Part shown: one piece after another, positions 1 through 11,778 of the stretch
How the letters are laid out: every line of letters begins with the position of its first letter
How positions within the stretch are numbered: position 1 is the stretch's first letter
Origin: Delphinapterus leucas
Lineage: Eukaryota > Chordata > Mammalia > Artiodactyla > Monodontidae
NCBI RefSeq assembly: GCF_002288925.2
Contig: NW_022098050.1
Span: 9,672,884-9,736,883, forward strand
Direction: 5' to 3'
DNA: 64,000 nt
The notes under the pieces: generated by a model
Seen by the model: the letters and a program-made list of their open reading frames with translations, nothing else
What the model was told of the DNA's origin: nothing
Database searches by the model: none
Program-made: the position numbers and the translations under genes

Positions 1-135
1 GCAAGAGGGAAGAGATATGGGAACATATGTATAACTGATTCACTTTGTTATAAAGCAGAAATTAACACACCATTGTAAAGCAATTATACCCCAATAAAGA
101 TGTTAAAAATAAAAAAAAATTAAAAAAAATAAAAG
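1..135 (+). mobile_element. L1 3' end, cut by window start
   Basis: This is the last part of a young cetartiodactyl-type L1 3' UTR, matching the 3' ends near 39.6, 62.8 and 63.4 kb. A poly(A) signal AATAAA lies at 93-98, followed by an A-rich tail to about 135. The rest of the element is left of the window, so its length and TSD cannot be judged. Confidence 0.85.
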
Positions 136-718
136 TTTGGAGACCATTTTTCTAAACTTGCATAATCCAAAGTGTACTGTAACTTGCACTCTTTTCACAG
201 AATGTTAACTGATATTATGAATAAATATAAATAATATGAAGGTTCTCATAGACTTACAAGGATAGGAAATGCTGCATTAAGCAGAACTGAACATGTTTCT
301 TTGCTACATGACCTCTTGAAGCCTTTATGGTGCCAGTATGTATGATGACTCTCCAAGATGGACACAGTGTGCAGTATTCTCCAAGCTCTGGTTCTGGGAA
401 GAGGTTTGTTAGCCTTATTTTGTGATCAGTCCGTGTGCTTCATAGTACCCAGACTTATGGTAAAAATACTACGTTTGGCTTTTTGTGAGTTTGTAATGTC
501 TTGCTAGCATCAAGTTACCAGTACGTTTTTCTTCATCCTAAGTAAAGAGTAGTATCACTTTATTTTCCCAAAAGAAATGAAATTGTATTGAGCAATTAAT
601 CAAATTCTGACCAGATTGGAAATATGAATTACTTTTATTAATCTATAATAAATCTAAAATAATATCAAAATATTCACTACTTTATTTGAAGGTCTAACCA
701 AATAGTGAGATAATATTC
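136..718. other. Unassigned AT-rich single-copy DNA
   Basis: I see no gene, recognised repeat or RNA here. It is plain AT-rich mammalian intergenic or intronic sequence. Confidence 0.5.
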
Positions 719-747
719 TCTCTCTCTCTCTTCCCCCCCCTTGCTCC

Positions 748-795
<48 letters not shown>
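719..795. repeat. (TC)n and (TA)n microsatellites
   Basis: A short TC tract (about 719-731), a C run, and an uninterrupted TA tract (about 754-795). These are simple repeats with no coding potential. Confidence 0.9.
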
Positions 796-797
<2 letters not shown>

Positions 798-890
798 ACT
801 CTGATGCAGGCTAAAGTTTGAGAAGCATTGTGCTACTATAATGCATTTAAAACTTTTTGGATTGCAACCTACAGTAATAAATGCATTTAA

Positions 891-1189
891 TTTATTCTTA
901 TTTATTTTTATTTATTTATTTATTTTGGCTGCGTTGGGTCTTCATTGCTGTGCGCAGGTTTTCTCTAGTTGCAGCGAGCGGGGGCTACTCTTCATTGCCG
1001 TGTGCGGGCTTCTCATTGCAGTGGCTTCTCTTGTTGCGGAGCACGGGCTCTAGGCGCGTGGGCTTCAGTAGTTGTGGCTCACGGGCTTAGCTGCTCCGCG
1101 GCATGTGGGATCTTCCCGGACCAGGGATTGAACCTATATCCCCTGCATCGGCAGGCAGATTCTTAACCATTGCGCCACCAGGGAAGCTG
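891..1189 (-). mobile_element. CHR-type tRNA-derived SINE
   Basis: Read on the minus strand this is a long-form cetartiodactyl SINE: a tRNA-like head at the right end (GCTTCCCTGGTGGCGCAAT, with a Pol III B-box-like GGTTCAATCCC) and a T-rich/TTTA tract at the left that is the tail. The flanks AATAAATGCATTTAA (876-890) and AATAAATGCAATTTAA (1190-1205) are a TSD with one indel. The reading frames here are SINE read-through, not genes. Confidence 0.85.
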
Positions 1190-1205
1190 AATAAATGCAA
1201 TTTAA

Positions 1206-1804
1206 ATGGTATCCCAGTACACATCTATATTACATTCTCTCTATTTATACAACTGAAACCAAATTTCCGTGAAACAATAGTAGCCCTGAATGTGCACCAT
1301 GATGTTTTCTAGTCTTTACCATCTCATTCCATTTCACTAAAAAAAATATGAATCATGACCCTTAAAATGAATGAATTTTATAATCCATTAATGGATTATG
1401 ACCTACAGTATGAAAAACACTGATCTCATGTCCTGTCCTGTGCTGTAGAGGCTGGATTATTGAAATCTATGTTTCACAGACTCCCTTGCAACTGGATTCT
1501 ACATGTATATAACTCATGTAAGATGGAAGGCAGTTTTTTTGAAGCAGCATTAACAGAGCTCCCAATGTCAAGTAACTAACTTCATGGGTATTGAGGGGCA
1601 GGGTGTGGGGTTTCAGTTTACCTGTTGTGGATCATAGCAGGTATGGTGTGGTTCTGCAGTAGCGCTGGTAATAATGGTGTCCTGATTACAGCAGCTTTTT
1701 TTTTTTTTTAACAGCAGCTTTTTGATTATGGCAGTGGCTATAAGTTTCTGGAGCTAGAAGTTTCCTGATGTAGAGGAAATAGCAGATTTGAATTTTAACT
1801 AGAT
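1206..1804. other. Unassigned DNA
   Basis: No gene or recognisable repeat, apart from a poly-T run near 1687-1699. Confidence 0.45.
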
Positions 1805-2031
1805 CAGTGCTACTCAAAGTGTGGTCCACGTATCAATGTTAGTCCAAGTTTGTTACTTGTCTGCAGTAAGTACAGAAATTGACATTAAGTATTTTTAAAG
1901 TTTTATTGCAATTTGACATTGCTGCCACATTCAAATGAGTGATCAGTTGACTTTGACAAAGTATGGGTCTGTCATCTATTGGAAAAAATTATCACACTAA
2001 TCTTTCACCATAGGTGATTTAAGAAGCACTG
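1805..2031. mobile_element. hAT-type MITE (227 bp)
   Basis: Terminal inverted repeats are CAGTGCTACTCAA at the left and the reverse complement of CAGTGCTTCTTAA at the right, the hAT/Charlie pattern. The 8-bp flanks AACTAGAT (1797-1804) and AGCTAGAT (2032-2039) match at 7 of 8 bases, as expected for a hAT TSD. It is non-autonomous, with no transposase frame. Subfamily not assigned. Confidence 0.75.
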
Positions 2032-2299
2032 AGCTAGATTATTCTGGAGGTTATATGGACATTGAAATGAAGGTAAAGAAATAGGGAGATTTCCAGTTAG
2101 GATGACACAGTGATTTCGTGTTTTATATACCCTTCTGGTCCAAACATATAGCAGATAGAGAGAAAATGTAAAAATAGAAAACCAAAAAAGATACAGCCAG
2201 CTCTAAAAACAAGAAAATGGAACAGAAAGCAAAGCAGTAGTACTGGACTTGCTGAGTTCCAGGTTGAGAAGCAGAAAAAAGCATCCAGGATTTTGGTGA
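2032..2299. other. Unassigned A-rich DNA
   Basis: No gene seen. The start (near 2085) might be a degraded L1 5' end, but I cannot support that firmly. Confidence 0.3.
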
Positions 2300-3270
2300 C
2301 TGTGAAGTATAAATTTCTTCATTGATGATATGTTGGTAGTAAGTTCAGTGTTGTCTACAAATCTCTTTCTTTCAACTGATCTTAAAAGATTGCTATTTTC
2401 TCTCAGATCCCCATTGTCCTCCTTATCTTTTGGATAAGGAGTATGAAGTCTGTCTATATTTAATCTGCCAGTTTTTTTTCCCAGATAGCTTTTAAGATAT
2501 TCTCTTGGTCTTTGGAATACTGCAGTTTCACTATGATATGTCTGAGTGTGTTTTGGGGATTTATTTTTACTTATCCAGCTTGATATTTAGTATGATTCCC
2601 AATGTCATTATCTTTTCAAATATTATCTTTCATGCTCTGTGTTCTCTTCTTTTGGAACTTCTATTAGAGATATGGTGAACATTCTTATTCTATTCTCTAA
2701 GTCTCTTAATTGTGCTTTTACATCTTTTATTTCCTTTTCAGTTGTACTCCATTTACGTAAATTTTTCCATACTATTTTTCTAGTTCAGCACTACTGTCTT
2801 CAGCTATGTATAGTGTGTTGTTTAACATATCCATTGAGTTGGTAATTTCAAAAACTATATTTTTTTATTTCTGAAAATTTCATTTTGCTGGTTTTCAAAT
2901 CTTTCTGTTTGTTTAGTTGGTAACAGTATTTCCCTCCATGATTTTTAATTTCTTATTTTTTTAGCCAATTTAATGTGCTTAGGAAGTATATGTATAATTC
3001 CATTATATGAAGTTCAAAGGAATAGTACTCTTCATGTTTTTTTTTATGCTGATTCTTATTCATGGTGGCCTGTTTTCTTGTATTGGTTGTAAATTTTTAT
3101 TATGAGCTCATGCTTTGTGGAAGGGGAGAAAATATTTATGCGTGGAAATCCTTTGTGACCCATTTTGAGAATGAGTCCCTTCACAGAAATCTTACATTTT
3201 CTCTTCTAGGCCTCTTGAAGTGTAATCAAACTGAGACTACTTTTCCAATTTTATACTGATTTCTAAGGAG
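2300..3270 (-). mobile_element. Ancient L1M/HAL1-like fragment
   Basis: On the plus strand the sequence is T-rich and resembles the antisense of old L1M/HAL1 5' and ORF1 regions (phrases such as CACTATGATATGTCTGAGTGT). It is similar in kind to 49.1-50.0 kb. Reading frames are heavily broken. The family assignment is from memory of consensus style. Confidence 0.5.
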
Positions 3271-3299
3271 TTTCCTGGATCACTCAATGTGTTAGGATA

Positions 3300-3520
3300 A
3301 GAGAGAATATCTTTATTTATTTTTTATTATTTTTTTGAGTCCCTGTTTTCAATTCTTTTTTAAAAATTGAGTTATGGTAGATGTACAATATTATATGTTA
3401 CAGGTGTACAATACAGTGATTCACAATTTTTAAAAGTTATACTCCATTTATAGTTATTATAATATACTGGCTATATTCCTTGTGTTATACAATATATCTA
3501 GAGAATATCTTATTCATAAG
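3300..3520 (-). mobile_element. Old L1 3' end fragment
   Basis: On the plus strand it reads as the reverse complement of an older L1 3' UTR (TACAGGTGTACAATACAGTGATTC). It is 5'-truncated with no clear TSD. Confidence 0.6.
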
Positions 3521-3529
3521 TATGGTATA

Positions 3530-3850
3530 TCACTCAATGGGATCTGATTCTCCAGATTTCCAATGTGTGAGTGTGTGGGGTTTCCCCATAGCACCAAACA
3601 ATTCTCCAGACACCAGCTGGGGGTCCTATGATTCAACTCAGTTCTGACACTTATCTACTCGGAGATAGCATCAGATTCCATAGGTTAAGGGTTCAGCCCC
3701 ACCAGACTGTCCCCCCACAACACACTTCAGATACCAATTGCAAGCCCAGGTTGTCACCTGTACTTCTGATCAACTGACTATAAATCAGAGGTTCCCACGA
3801 CCCCCTCCTTGGGTTTTATTAATTTGCTAGAGCGGCTCACTGTCCTCTGG
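3530..3850. repeat. Probable ancient interspersed repeat
   Basis: The end of this block (TTTATTAATTTGCTAGAGCGGCTCAC) resembles a mammal-wide LTR-like repeat seen antisense, but I cannot name the family. No coding potential. Confidence 0.3.
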
Positions 3851-3852
3851 TT

Positions 3853-3909
3853 CCTTCTTTCCTTCCTTCCTTCCTTTCTTCCTTCCTTCCTTTCTTCCTT
3901 CCTTCTTCC
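3853..3909. repeat. (CTTC)n / (CTTT)n simple repeat
   Basis: A pyrimidine-rich tetranucleotide tract directly upstream of the GSTM retrocopy. Confidence 0.9.
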
Positions 3910-3964
3910 CTATAACTTTTTATTTTGATATAATTTCTAACTTAAAGAAAAATTGCAAGGATGA

Positions 3965-5107
3965 AGTTTCAGCCTAGCTTCACTGAGGTCATCCCCTGAG
4001 TCCACAGAAAGCTAAACCATGGCCATGAACTCGGGTTACTGGAACATTCACAGGCTGGCTCATACCATCTGCCTGCTTCTGGAATACAAAGAATTAAACT
4101 ATGAGGGAAAGAAGTACATGCCGGGGGATGTTCCTGACCATGACAGAAGCCAGTGACTGAATGAGAAATTGAAGCCAGGCCTGGACTTTCCCAATCTGCC
4201 CTATTTAATTGATGATGCTTTTGAGATCACCCAGAGCGATGTCATCTTTTGCTACATTGCTTACAAGTACAACCTATGAGGGGAGACAGAAGAGAAGATT
4301 CATGTGGACATTTCTGAGAACTAGGTTATAGACACCTCCAATTAGCTGGTCAGTGTCTGCTACAGCCCTGACTTTGAGAAACTGAAGCCTAAGTACTTGG
4401 AGGATATCTGAAAAGATGAAGCTCTTCTCACTTTCTGGGGAAGAGTCCATGGTTTGCAGGAGACAAGATCACCTCTCTGGATTTTCTTGCTTATGACAGT
4501 CTTGACCTGCACCATATATTTGAGCCCTAGTGCCTGGATGCATTTCCAAACATGAAAGATTTCATTGCCCACTTAGAAGGCCTGAAGACGATTTCTGCCT
4601 ATATAAAGTTCAGCTGCCTTTGCCCAGGCCCTGTGTACATAAAGATTGCTGTGTTGAGCAAAAAGTAGAGTCCTGTAAGATCAGAAGATAGGAGCTGTCC
4701 CTGCTTCACTGGGGCCCTGAAGAAAAGCTGGACCTCCCTGTACCCCCAGAATCATCCCTCTTGTTCTTTTCTCCTTCTTTTCTTTCTCCTCCCTCATCCC
4801 TCAGGCCTTATTAGACCGCTTCCCCTCAGCTAATCCCTGTTCATCTTGGCCCTGTAAAGGTTTACTGTACCTTACTTTTCTTTAGCAATTCCACCCCCCC
4901 CCAATCTTATCCTTCCTGCATAAGCCAACCAGACCATCTCTCCCTTCAGTGGTTGCCTCTGCTTTGAGGTACCTGATTGGACCCTTCTCCAGTAGAGCTC
5001 AGCTCTGAGCTCCCCAACACTGCTCTGAAGACCAGTATTGGCAAGATGTGGAGACCCTGCTCCCCCAGCATGGTCCCTGACCCAGCCCTGCCTGATCCCC
5101 AGTAAAG

Positions 5108-5108
<1 letters not shown>
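3965..5108 (+). pseudogene. GSTM-like pseudogene: Processed pseudogene of a mu-class glutathione S-transferase
   Basis: An intronless copy of a GSTM mRNA. The start codon is at 4019-4021, the terminal stop at 4666-4668, and a GSTM-like 3' UTR ends at an AGTAAA poly(A)-signal variant (5101-5106). Recognisable mu-class blocks include the N-terminal GYWNIHRLAH, LDFPNLPYLID, the EITQSD glutathione-binding region, and a C-terminus ending SKK. The 650-nt coding span is about 7 nt short of the usual 218 codons. In-frame stops are at 4154 (at a Trp position), 4277 (a Cys), 4322, 4343 and 4409. A frameshift follows near 4430, and another stop in the restored frame follows near 4529. No intron remnant is seen, so it arose by retrotransposition. 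The A-tail has been replaced by a TC/AC microsatellite. It cannot encode an enzyme. Which GSTM paralogue was the parent is not resolvable by eye. Confidence 0.9.

Positions 5109-5109
<1 letters not shown>

Positions 5110-5166
<57 letters not shown>
5110..5166. repeat. (TC)n(AC)n microsatellite
   Basis: Pure TC then AC dinucleotides right after the GSTM 3' UTR, probably grown from its degraded A-tail. Confidence 0.9.
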
Positions 5167-5824
5167 AGTTTATGAAGTAATGTACAAGGGAAGAAAATCC
5201 TAGACTATCTCATGAAGCAAATGTTACCATATCAAACCCAACAGCACTAAAACTAACTAAATAAGTAAAAGCATCTCAACTGTACTAATCATATTTTTTA
5301 TTTTCTGTATTTTACATGAGGCTTTGACATCTTGGGGCCTTGCTAATCCTGAAGAGACTACCCCTTTCAGAGCTAGCTAATTCCTAGAGATATTAAACAA
5401 CTTGCCTGCCAGGATGTCTTTGATATGCAAACCCACCAATCCATAGTCCATGCTCCCAAATACCTCCTTTATTGAACTCTCACACACCAAGCCAATATTG
5501 TCCCTGCCCTAAGTCACTCAAGGGGCAGGTACAGGACAACTGAGGACCACCCTCATTGCCCAGAGCTCACTGAAATTATTCAAACTAACAAATCCTAAAA
5601 TGCTTAACTTCTCTTGCCTTTTTCTTCCCACCAAAACAACAATGAAGACTTGTGCTCATATTTTTCCCTTGCTCCTTCTGCCTCCTAACCGACCCTAGTA
5701 CTTCCCCATGTGGCCCTGCATGGTGTGACATGTCCTCTTCTCTTGGAAACTGTGAGTAATAAACTCTTATTTCAAAGGCAGTTGTCTCCATATCTGTCAC
5801 TTTACCGTACCTGATTAAAACAAA
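5167..5824. other. Unassigned DNA
   Basis: No gene or repeat I can name. Confidence 0.4.
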
Positions 5825-6720
5825 TCCCAGGAAGATTTCAAGGCATCAACCAACTAGAGTTTATCCCAGAAACAAAATGATAATTGATTATCAGAAAATC
5901 TATTAAAGTGATATACCACACTAAAAAAAACACAGTCCTATAATCATATCACTTGAGCAGAAAAAGCACTTGATAAAATTCAATCAAATGTATCCATCCA
6001 AAACCTAGGGCAAACATATATTTAATTGTGACATTTTTGACATATTCCCATAAAGTCAGGATTTCAATAAACATTAATAAATGCTTCAGTCCTACAACAT
6101 ACTGAAGTTATTAACCAATGCAAAAAGTCAAGGAAAACAAAGTGTATCCAAACTGGATTAGGAAGAGACAAGCTGTCTTTATTTGCAGACTGTGTGATAG
6201 TCCACATAGAAAATTCAGGAAAATTCAAGAGAACCTACACATAAATTATTAAAACAAATAAGAGTTTTGCTGGATAAAATATCAACCTATAAATCCAATT
6301 GAAGTCCTCAGGGTGCCTTCAAATTGTAGTTTATAACACATAATACCTAGTGAAAAGCAAATTTCAGAAATATTCATGTGGTGTGGTCTCACATATAAAG
6401 TTTAAAACCTGAAAAATAATACTATATGTGTTCTAGGGATGTATACAAATGTAATCATTTAACTAAAGCTTGCATGATAATGACAAATTCTAAATTCATG
6501 ATACTGACTGTCTCTGGGGAGAAAAGGGAGAAAATGAGATTAGGGGTGGTAACCCATGGAACTTCACCTAGATCTATTATTATTTTCCTTTAAAAATCAG
6601 TTACAAATATTATAACAAATTAAGATTTGATAAAGCAGGGTGGTGGATGCATGGATATATCTTATATTTATTGCTATAGTTTTCTGTACAAAACATTTTA
6701 CAATAAAACCAAAGGAATTA
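5825..6720 (+). mobile_element. Very old L1 ORF2/3' fragment
   Basis: Broken reverse-transcriptase sequence is readable around 5850-6240: remnants of the finger/palm region, then a decayed active-site box reading F-A-D-C near 6180-6195 in place of the usual YADD. The 3' part resembles old L1ME-type 3' sequence. It is a fossil. Confidence 0.5.
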
Positions 6721-6724
6721 GGGA

Positions 6725-7140
6725 GATAAGTTAGAAAGCTGTTTGGTAATCTAGATGAAAGTTGATAGGAATACAGTCCAAGACAGTATTCTAGAAAGGA
6801 AGAAAGAGAAAGAAATATTTGGGCTAGACAGGGAGATGGGGCCGTGGAGGAAGAGTGCATAATATCTCGCAGGTTTCTAGCTTGGATGACTGGTGTGGAT
6901 GGCATTGCAACCACTAAGATATGACAGGAGTGTATTTTCTGCCATGTTTTGTTTGAAATATCCGTGGGACTTCCTGGCGAGAGTATGAGACTAAAAGTTG
7001 AATGCATGATTCTGAAAGTTGGGAGAAAGTACGGACAGGCAATATGGGTATGGGAGTCAACAGCATTATAGAAGGTGGTGAAAACTATGCGAGTAGGTGA
7101 GACCATCCAGGTGATGATAGCAGAGCGAGAAAAGGAGCAG
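6725..7140. repeat. Unnamed ancient repeat, similar in style to 57.2-57.5 kb
   Basis: Phrases such as 'agcttggatgactggtgtgga' also occur in diverged form near 57.44 kb, suggesting a shared old interspersed repeat. The 169-aa minus-strand frame across it has no recognisable domain and looks like a chance frame. Confidence 0.3.
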
Positions 7141-7744
7141 GAGGAGGATAAAGTCCTAAGAAATATTAATATTTAAGGAATTGGAAGAGTAGGGGAAGTT
7201 CAGAGAATGGTTGGGGAGACACAGAGGAGAACCATGAAATTGCTGTGTCACAGAGGTGCATGGAGTCGAAAATTTCAAGAAGGTAATGTTTGGTGGTTTT
7301 ACATATAGCAGAGAAGTTCAGCAAGAAAAGGATTAAAAAATTTGCCTATTACATTTAGCAAGTAAGAGGTTACTTGTGACTTTAGCAAGCATAGTTTCAG
7401 GGAATTGGGAGTTGGGGGAAGAAGTCAGGTTGAAATGGGTTGAGGATATAGTGGAAGATGAATATAGTAGTATAGATTGCTCGTTTAAGAACATCACCAC
7501 TACTAGCTTTAACAATATAATCACCATAACTATCGCCACTACCAATAACGATAATTATTTCCCTCATTACCAGTACAATCACTGTCCTGTCCACTGACGT
7601 TTTTGTAATTCCTTTTCCCTTCCTTCAGCTTCTCTCTTTTTATGCACATCTACTACATTTGTTTGGCTCTGTGTATAGGATAGGTTCTTGATCTTGAAGG
7701 GTTTACTCTGTAGTAGAAAAGACAGGCATGCAAACATGCAACTT
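7141..7744. other. Unassigned DNA
   Basis: Nothing recognised. It includes a CACCAC/ATAA-rich low-complexity patch near 7490-7560 that gives short frames on both strands. Confidence 0.4.
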
Positions 7745-7925
7745 TAATACATGCACTCTGTGGTAGTCATTCATATTATTCTCCGGGTATTTCCTGCTTT
7801 CCTCATTCTGGGAACACAGTAGGATTATACATCCTTGTTCCCTGTAGCTGAGTGGGGCCACGTGTTTAATTCTGGACAATGAGTTGCGAGTTAAAGGGAC
7901 ATATGCTACTTGTAACCTGGGCATT
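7745..7925 (+). repeat. Possible old LTR fragment
   Basis: The wording 'ttctggacaatgagttgcgag' followed by 'ttaattgctggtgtgaaacc' matches a common mammal-wide repeat pattern, probably LTR-derived. The family is uncertain. Confidence 0.3.
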
Positions 7926-7964
7926 TAAATTTAATTGCTGGTGTGAAACCCTCTAGAGCCAAAC

Positions 7965-8170
7965 TACAGTAGAGTGGCTAAGTACAGCCTGTAGGCCAAA
8001 TCCAGCAGGAAGCATGTTTTACAAATAAAGTTTTATTGGAACACAAATGTGCCCATTTATTGTCTATGGCTTCTTTTTGCTCTAATGGCAGAGTAGTTGT
8101 GACAAAGACTGCATGGCCCTCAAAGCCTAAAATTATTTACTATACAGAAAAAGTTTGCTGACACTTTCTC
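7965..8170 (-). mobile_element. hAT-Charlie-type MER element
   Basis: It contains the hallmark 'aataaagttttattggaacaca' region and ends with 'aagtttgctgacac', typical of a mammal-wide hAT MITE antisense to its usual description. TIRs are degraded and the subfamily is not assigned. Confidence 0.5.
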
Positions 8171-8437
8171 TAAAACAACCTAGCTTGCCCTGATGCTCCA
8201 TACTAAGGCAGTGTAGTGATAAAAATTTCTCTGATGTAAAGTGTGGTGTATTTGAATGAACACAGGCTCAGAAGCTAGATGGGGTCTCTGAGTCTACACA
8301 GTTAGCCCTGGGTGCTATGGAACCCTCTACTCAGGCCTTTGTGCGGCTCAAATCACTGTCTGACAGCACCAGCCACAAGGAAGAATGAAAGCAAATGGAA
8401 ACAATCTCAGACTTGCTTTGTATGGTTCTTAGGGGTT

Positions 8438-8802
8438 TCTATAGACTGAAAGTTTGTGTCCACTTCAAATTCATATATTGAAATCCTAACCCCCAATGTA
8501 ATGGTATTAGGAGATGGAGCCTTTTGTAGGTTATTTGGTTATGAGGGCAGCACCCTCATGAGTGGGATTAGTGCCCTTACAAAAGAGACTCCACAGAGCT
8601 CCCGTATCCCTTCCACAATGTGAGAACACAGGGAGAAGGTACCATCTATGAACCAGGAAGTGGGCTCTCACCAGACACAGAATCTGCCTGCACCTTGATC
8701 TTGGACTTCCCAGCCTCCAGAACTATGAGAAACAAATGTGTGTTGTTCATAAGCCACTCTATCTATGGTGTTCTGTTATAGTAGTCTGAACATATTAAGA
8801 CA
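8438..8802 (+). mobile_element. ERVL-MaLR LTR (MST/MLT1A type)
   Basis: A solo LTR of a MaLR element. Recognisable stretches are AATTCATATATTGAAATCCTAA near the 5' end, GTGGGATTAGTGCCCTTA in the middle and GACTTCCCAGCCTCCAGAAC before the poly(A)-signal region, with a final CATATTAAGACA. No internal region is present. Confidence 0.75.
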
Positions 8803-8991
8803 GGAGTAAAGGGAATATTGATGAGTGAATGTTCAGTATGGTCAAGCACTCTCTAAAAGTCAGAGCTGTCTAAAATCAGAATGAGTTGCCTTGCAAGAAT
8901 GAAGGGTGCAAGTGACCCTGGGGTATGGAGCATAAGCTCCTTTTTGCCCCAAGTATACAAGAAGAAGCCAACTTAACTCTTGGAAAAATGA

Positions 8992-9596
8992 TATATTAGT
9001 TTTCTATAGCTGCATAACAAATTGCTAGAAACTTAAAACAACATACATTTATTTGCTTACAGTTCTGTAGGTCAGAAGTCTAGCAGAGCATGACTGGTTC
9101 TCTGCTCATTGTGTCACAAGACTGATATCAAGGTGTTGGTCAAGCTGAATTCTCATCTAGAGGTTTTAGGGAAAGATCCACTCCAAAGTTCATTCTTATT
9201 AGAATTCAGTTCCTTGTAGTTGTAGGACTGAGGTCTCCATTTCCTTGTTGGCTGTTAGCCAGTGGTGGCTCTCAGCTTCTAGAGGTTGCACACATTCCTT
9301 GTCATGTGTCTCCTTCCATCTTCAAGTCAACAATAGCGCGTTGAATCTTTCTGGTGGTTGAGTATCTGACTTCGTCTCCTGTGACCAGTTGGAGGAAACT
9401 ATTACAATTTTAAAGGGTTCACATGATTAAGTCAGTCCACCTGAATAATCTCCCTGTCTTAAGGTCAATTGTGCCATATAACATAACCTAATTATGGGTG
9501 TAAACTCCATTATATTCACTGCCTGGGGAATATGCAAAGTGTGTACACTGGGGTGGGGGGAACCTGGGGTTGCATCTTAGAATTCTGCCTACTACA
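8992..9596 (-). mobile_element. ERVL-MaLR LTR (MLT1 type)
   Basis: The reverse complement of an MLT1-family LTR: the left edge TATTAGTTTTCTATAGCTGC is the LTR 3' end and the right edge AATTCTGCCTACTACA its 5' end. About 600 bp, longer than the MST-type copy just upstream. Solo, no internal sequence. Confidence 0.7.
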
Positions 9597-10131
9597 GATG
9601 AGAAGAGAATTCCAATATTGCATACTTAGCTGGACAAGTTGATGTTCAAAGTACATTCCAATCTTGAGAATCTATGATGCTCTGACTACATCAAAGTTCA
9701 GATTGAGAAGAGGGCCTAAGTCACAATTTCTGCCTTCATGCAGTTTTCAATGTGGGAATAAAATTAACACACACAAAACTATTAGCATTGTGCTAAACAA
9801 ATGGTTAAACTGTGTAAATTAGGAGTCTATAGAAGATAAAGGAGGAGAGAGATTGGAGAGGGTTAAAAACGGTTAGAGTGTTTTCTTGGAGAAGGTGTGA
9901 CTTGAACTGTTATTTGAAGGAGGATGAAATAGAAAATAACAAATGTCTTCCTCTGGTTTTTATTCATTGTACATTCACATTTCCAGTGTGATACTGAAAA
10001 ATAGGCTAAGAAGATTTACCCAAAATTTAGAAATAGGCAAAAGTATGACTACATATCTTTGCAAGGTCATACTGGACTATTGGCAATATACTCGTATTGC
10101 GTGAAGATCGATTCCCTCGGTCAGTGGTTCT
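9597..10131. other. Unassigned DNA
   Basis: No gene or named repeat seen. Confidence 0.4.
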
Positions 10132-10319
10132 CCAACTTTCATAAGCATCAGAATGCCCTGGAAGGCTTGTTAAAGCACATAATGCTGTGTCCTAGCCCAG
10201 AGTTTCTGATTCAGTAGGTCTTGAGTGGGTATCAAGAAATTGCATGTCTAACAGGGTCCCAGGTGATGCTGGTGCTGCTGGTCTGGGGACCACGCTTTGA
10301 GAATTATTGCTCTAGAGGA
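10132..10319 (+). mobile_element. MER5A (hAT-Charlie MITE)
   Basis: 188 bp, close to the family's 189 bp. It starts CAGTGGTTCTCCAACTTTCA, contains GAGTTTCTGATTCAGTAGGT and ends TTTGAGAATTATTG, the decayed right TIR. The 8-bp flanks (CCCTCGGT and CTCTAGAG) no longer match well. Confidence 0.8.
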
Positions 10320-11762
10320 ACATACCATTGTTTGACTTACTATTTACCGTTGATTAAGGCAAAGATTCTGTAAAGTTACGGGCTAAATTATAGAAGTTGC
10401 CAGTGATTTTTGTCCCGAGGAAATACAAATAATTTCTGTCCAATGAAAAATATAATTCCAATAGTTTTATTCCCCTGTAAGACATTTAGCTGTTTTATGT
10501 TTCAGCAATTTAGCAATCTTATTTCAGCATTCTTTCCTTCAGTGACTGTATATACTAGTCTCTCAGATCCTTCTTTGAGCTAGCATTAATACATACCCTC
10601 ATTAACAAGTTAAATAAATCTTCGTGTTAAAATAAACTTTGGACATGCATACTATGTTTGTATGATAGTCATGATTTTTAACTTTTGGAAATGTATACCT
10701 TGACAGGGTTGTGTGATCAAATAAGTTTTTGACAAGCCAAGTTAAACAAATTTACACAGGATTCTTAACAATGCACCTCTCCCAGACTTTAATTTGCTAT
10801 TTAAAAAGTAGATGATGCAGCATTTCACAAACTTATTTGACACTGGACACTTTTTCCTCAAAGTGCCTTTAGAAAACATTGCCCTACACAGTTATTATCA
10901 GTGACATCACAGCCATTTCCACAATTTCTAAAAGAAATATGTTACCTAACTGCACATATTGAATCTCATCTCAGTGGGAGAGCATATTTTTAAAGTCAAG
11001 GAAGAGAACTTTTGTGTCATTTGGCACTGAGGAGGCCTCCTCCACCAGATTCAGGGTGGAGAAACTTTTGTCCCCTTTTTATCTCTTAATACCAAGCAGG
11101 ACTCCAAAGTTCCCCTCAGAGTTCCTGTGAGATGACAGAGAAAAGTTCAATGCATTTTTTTCTTCCCAGATCCAAATCTCCCATTGCCAAAAACCTTTCT
11201 TTTCAGCCCAAAAAAATGTTTGTAGATTTCTCCTTTTTCAGTGATGTCTAGGATAACTATGCCACAGAGTTGGAGAACACTCCACCGGTGGTTTGAGAGC
11301 AAAGGTAGTTACTATGTCAGGAATTCAGGGTTCTGTTTCTGTAGCCCCACATCAGTAGAGGCCTGGATTGAGCCCAAACCATGTTCCAACTATGGTTTCT
11401 CATTCTGGAAAGTTCTGTTGTAATTTGGGACCTTTTTTCCCCCAGAAAGGCTCTCACTTTCTCTCTCCACAGCCAACTGACTCCCTTGAGTGCTAAACTA
11501 AAGTTGGAGAATTTGAGGATTGTAAAGATTGACAGTTTGTGGTTTGCTTCAATTTAGAAGCAAATCTTGTAGGGGATCATGTCTCTAAATTTATGAAGTA
11601 GAGAAACTACTCTCCTTATGAGTGAGCAAGGACTTGGAAGACTGTTCCTATGGTCAATCGTGTGTTGGTCTAAAGTGAGTAAACCACATACGTTTATGTT
11701 TGAAGTTCCTGGAAGCATTTACACCAATTGGATTGTGATATGGTCCTTCCGACCTATAAATT
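10320..11762. other. Unassigned DNA with a possible hAT remnant
   Basis: Mostly unrecognised. The stretch near 10815-10890 ('catttcacaaacttatttga') resembles an old hAT MER element. Small frames such as 11241-11423 have no domain. Confidence 0.35.
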
Positions 11763-11778
11763 TGGTCACCTGTTTTTT

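Noticed and set aside
6597..7106. 169-aa minus-strand frame
   Set aside because: No domain, low-complexity composition, overlaps an ancient repeat; chance frame.
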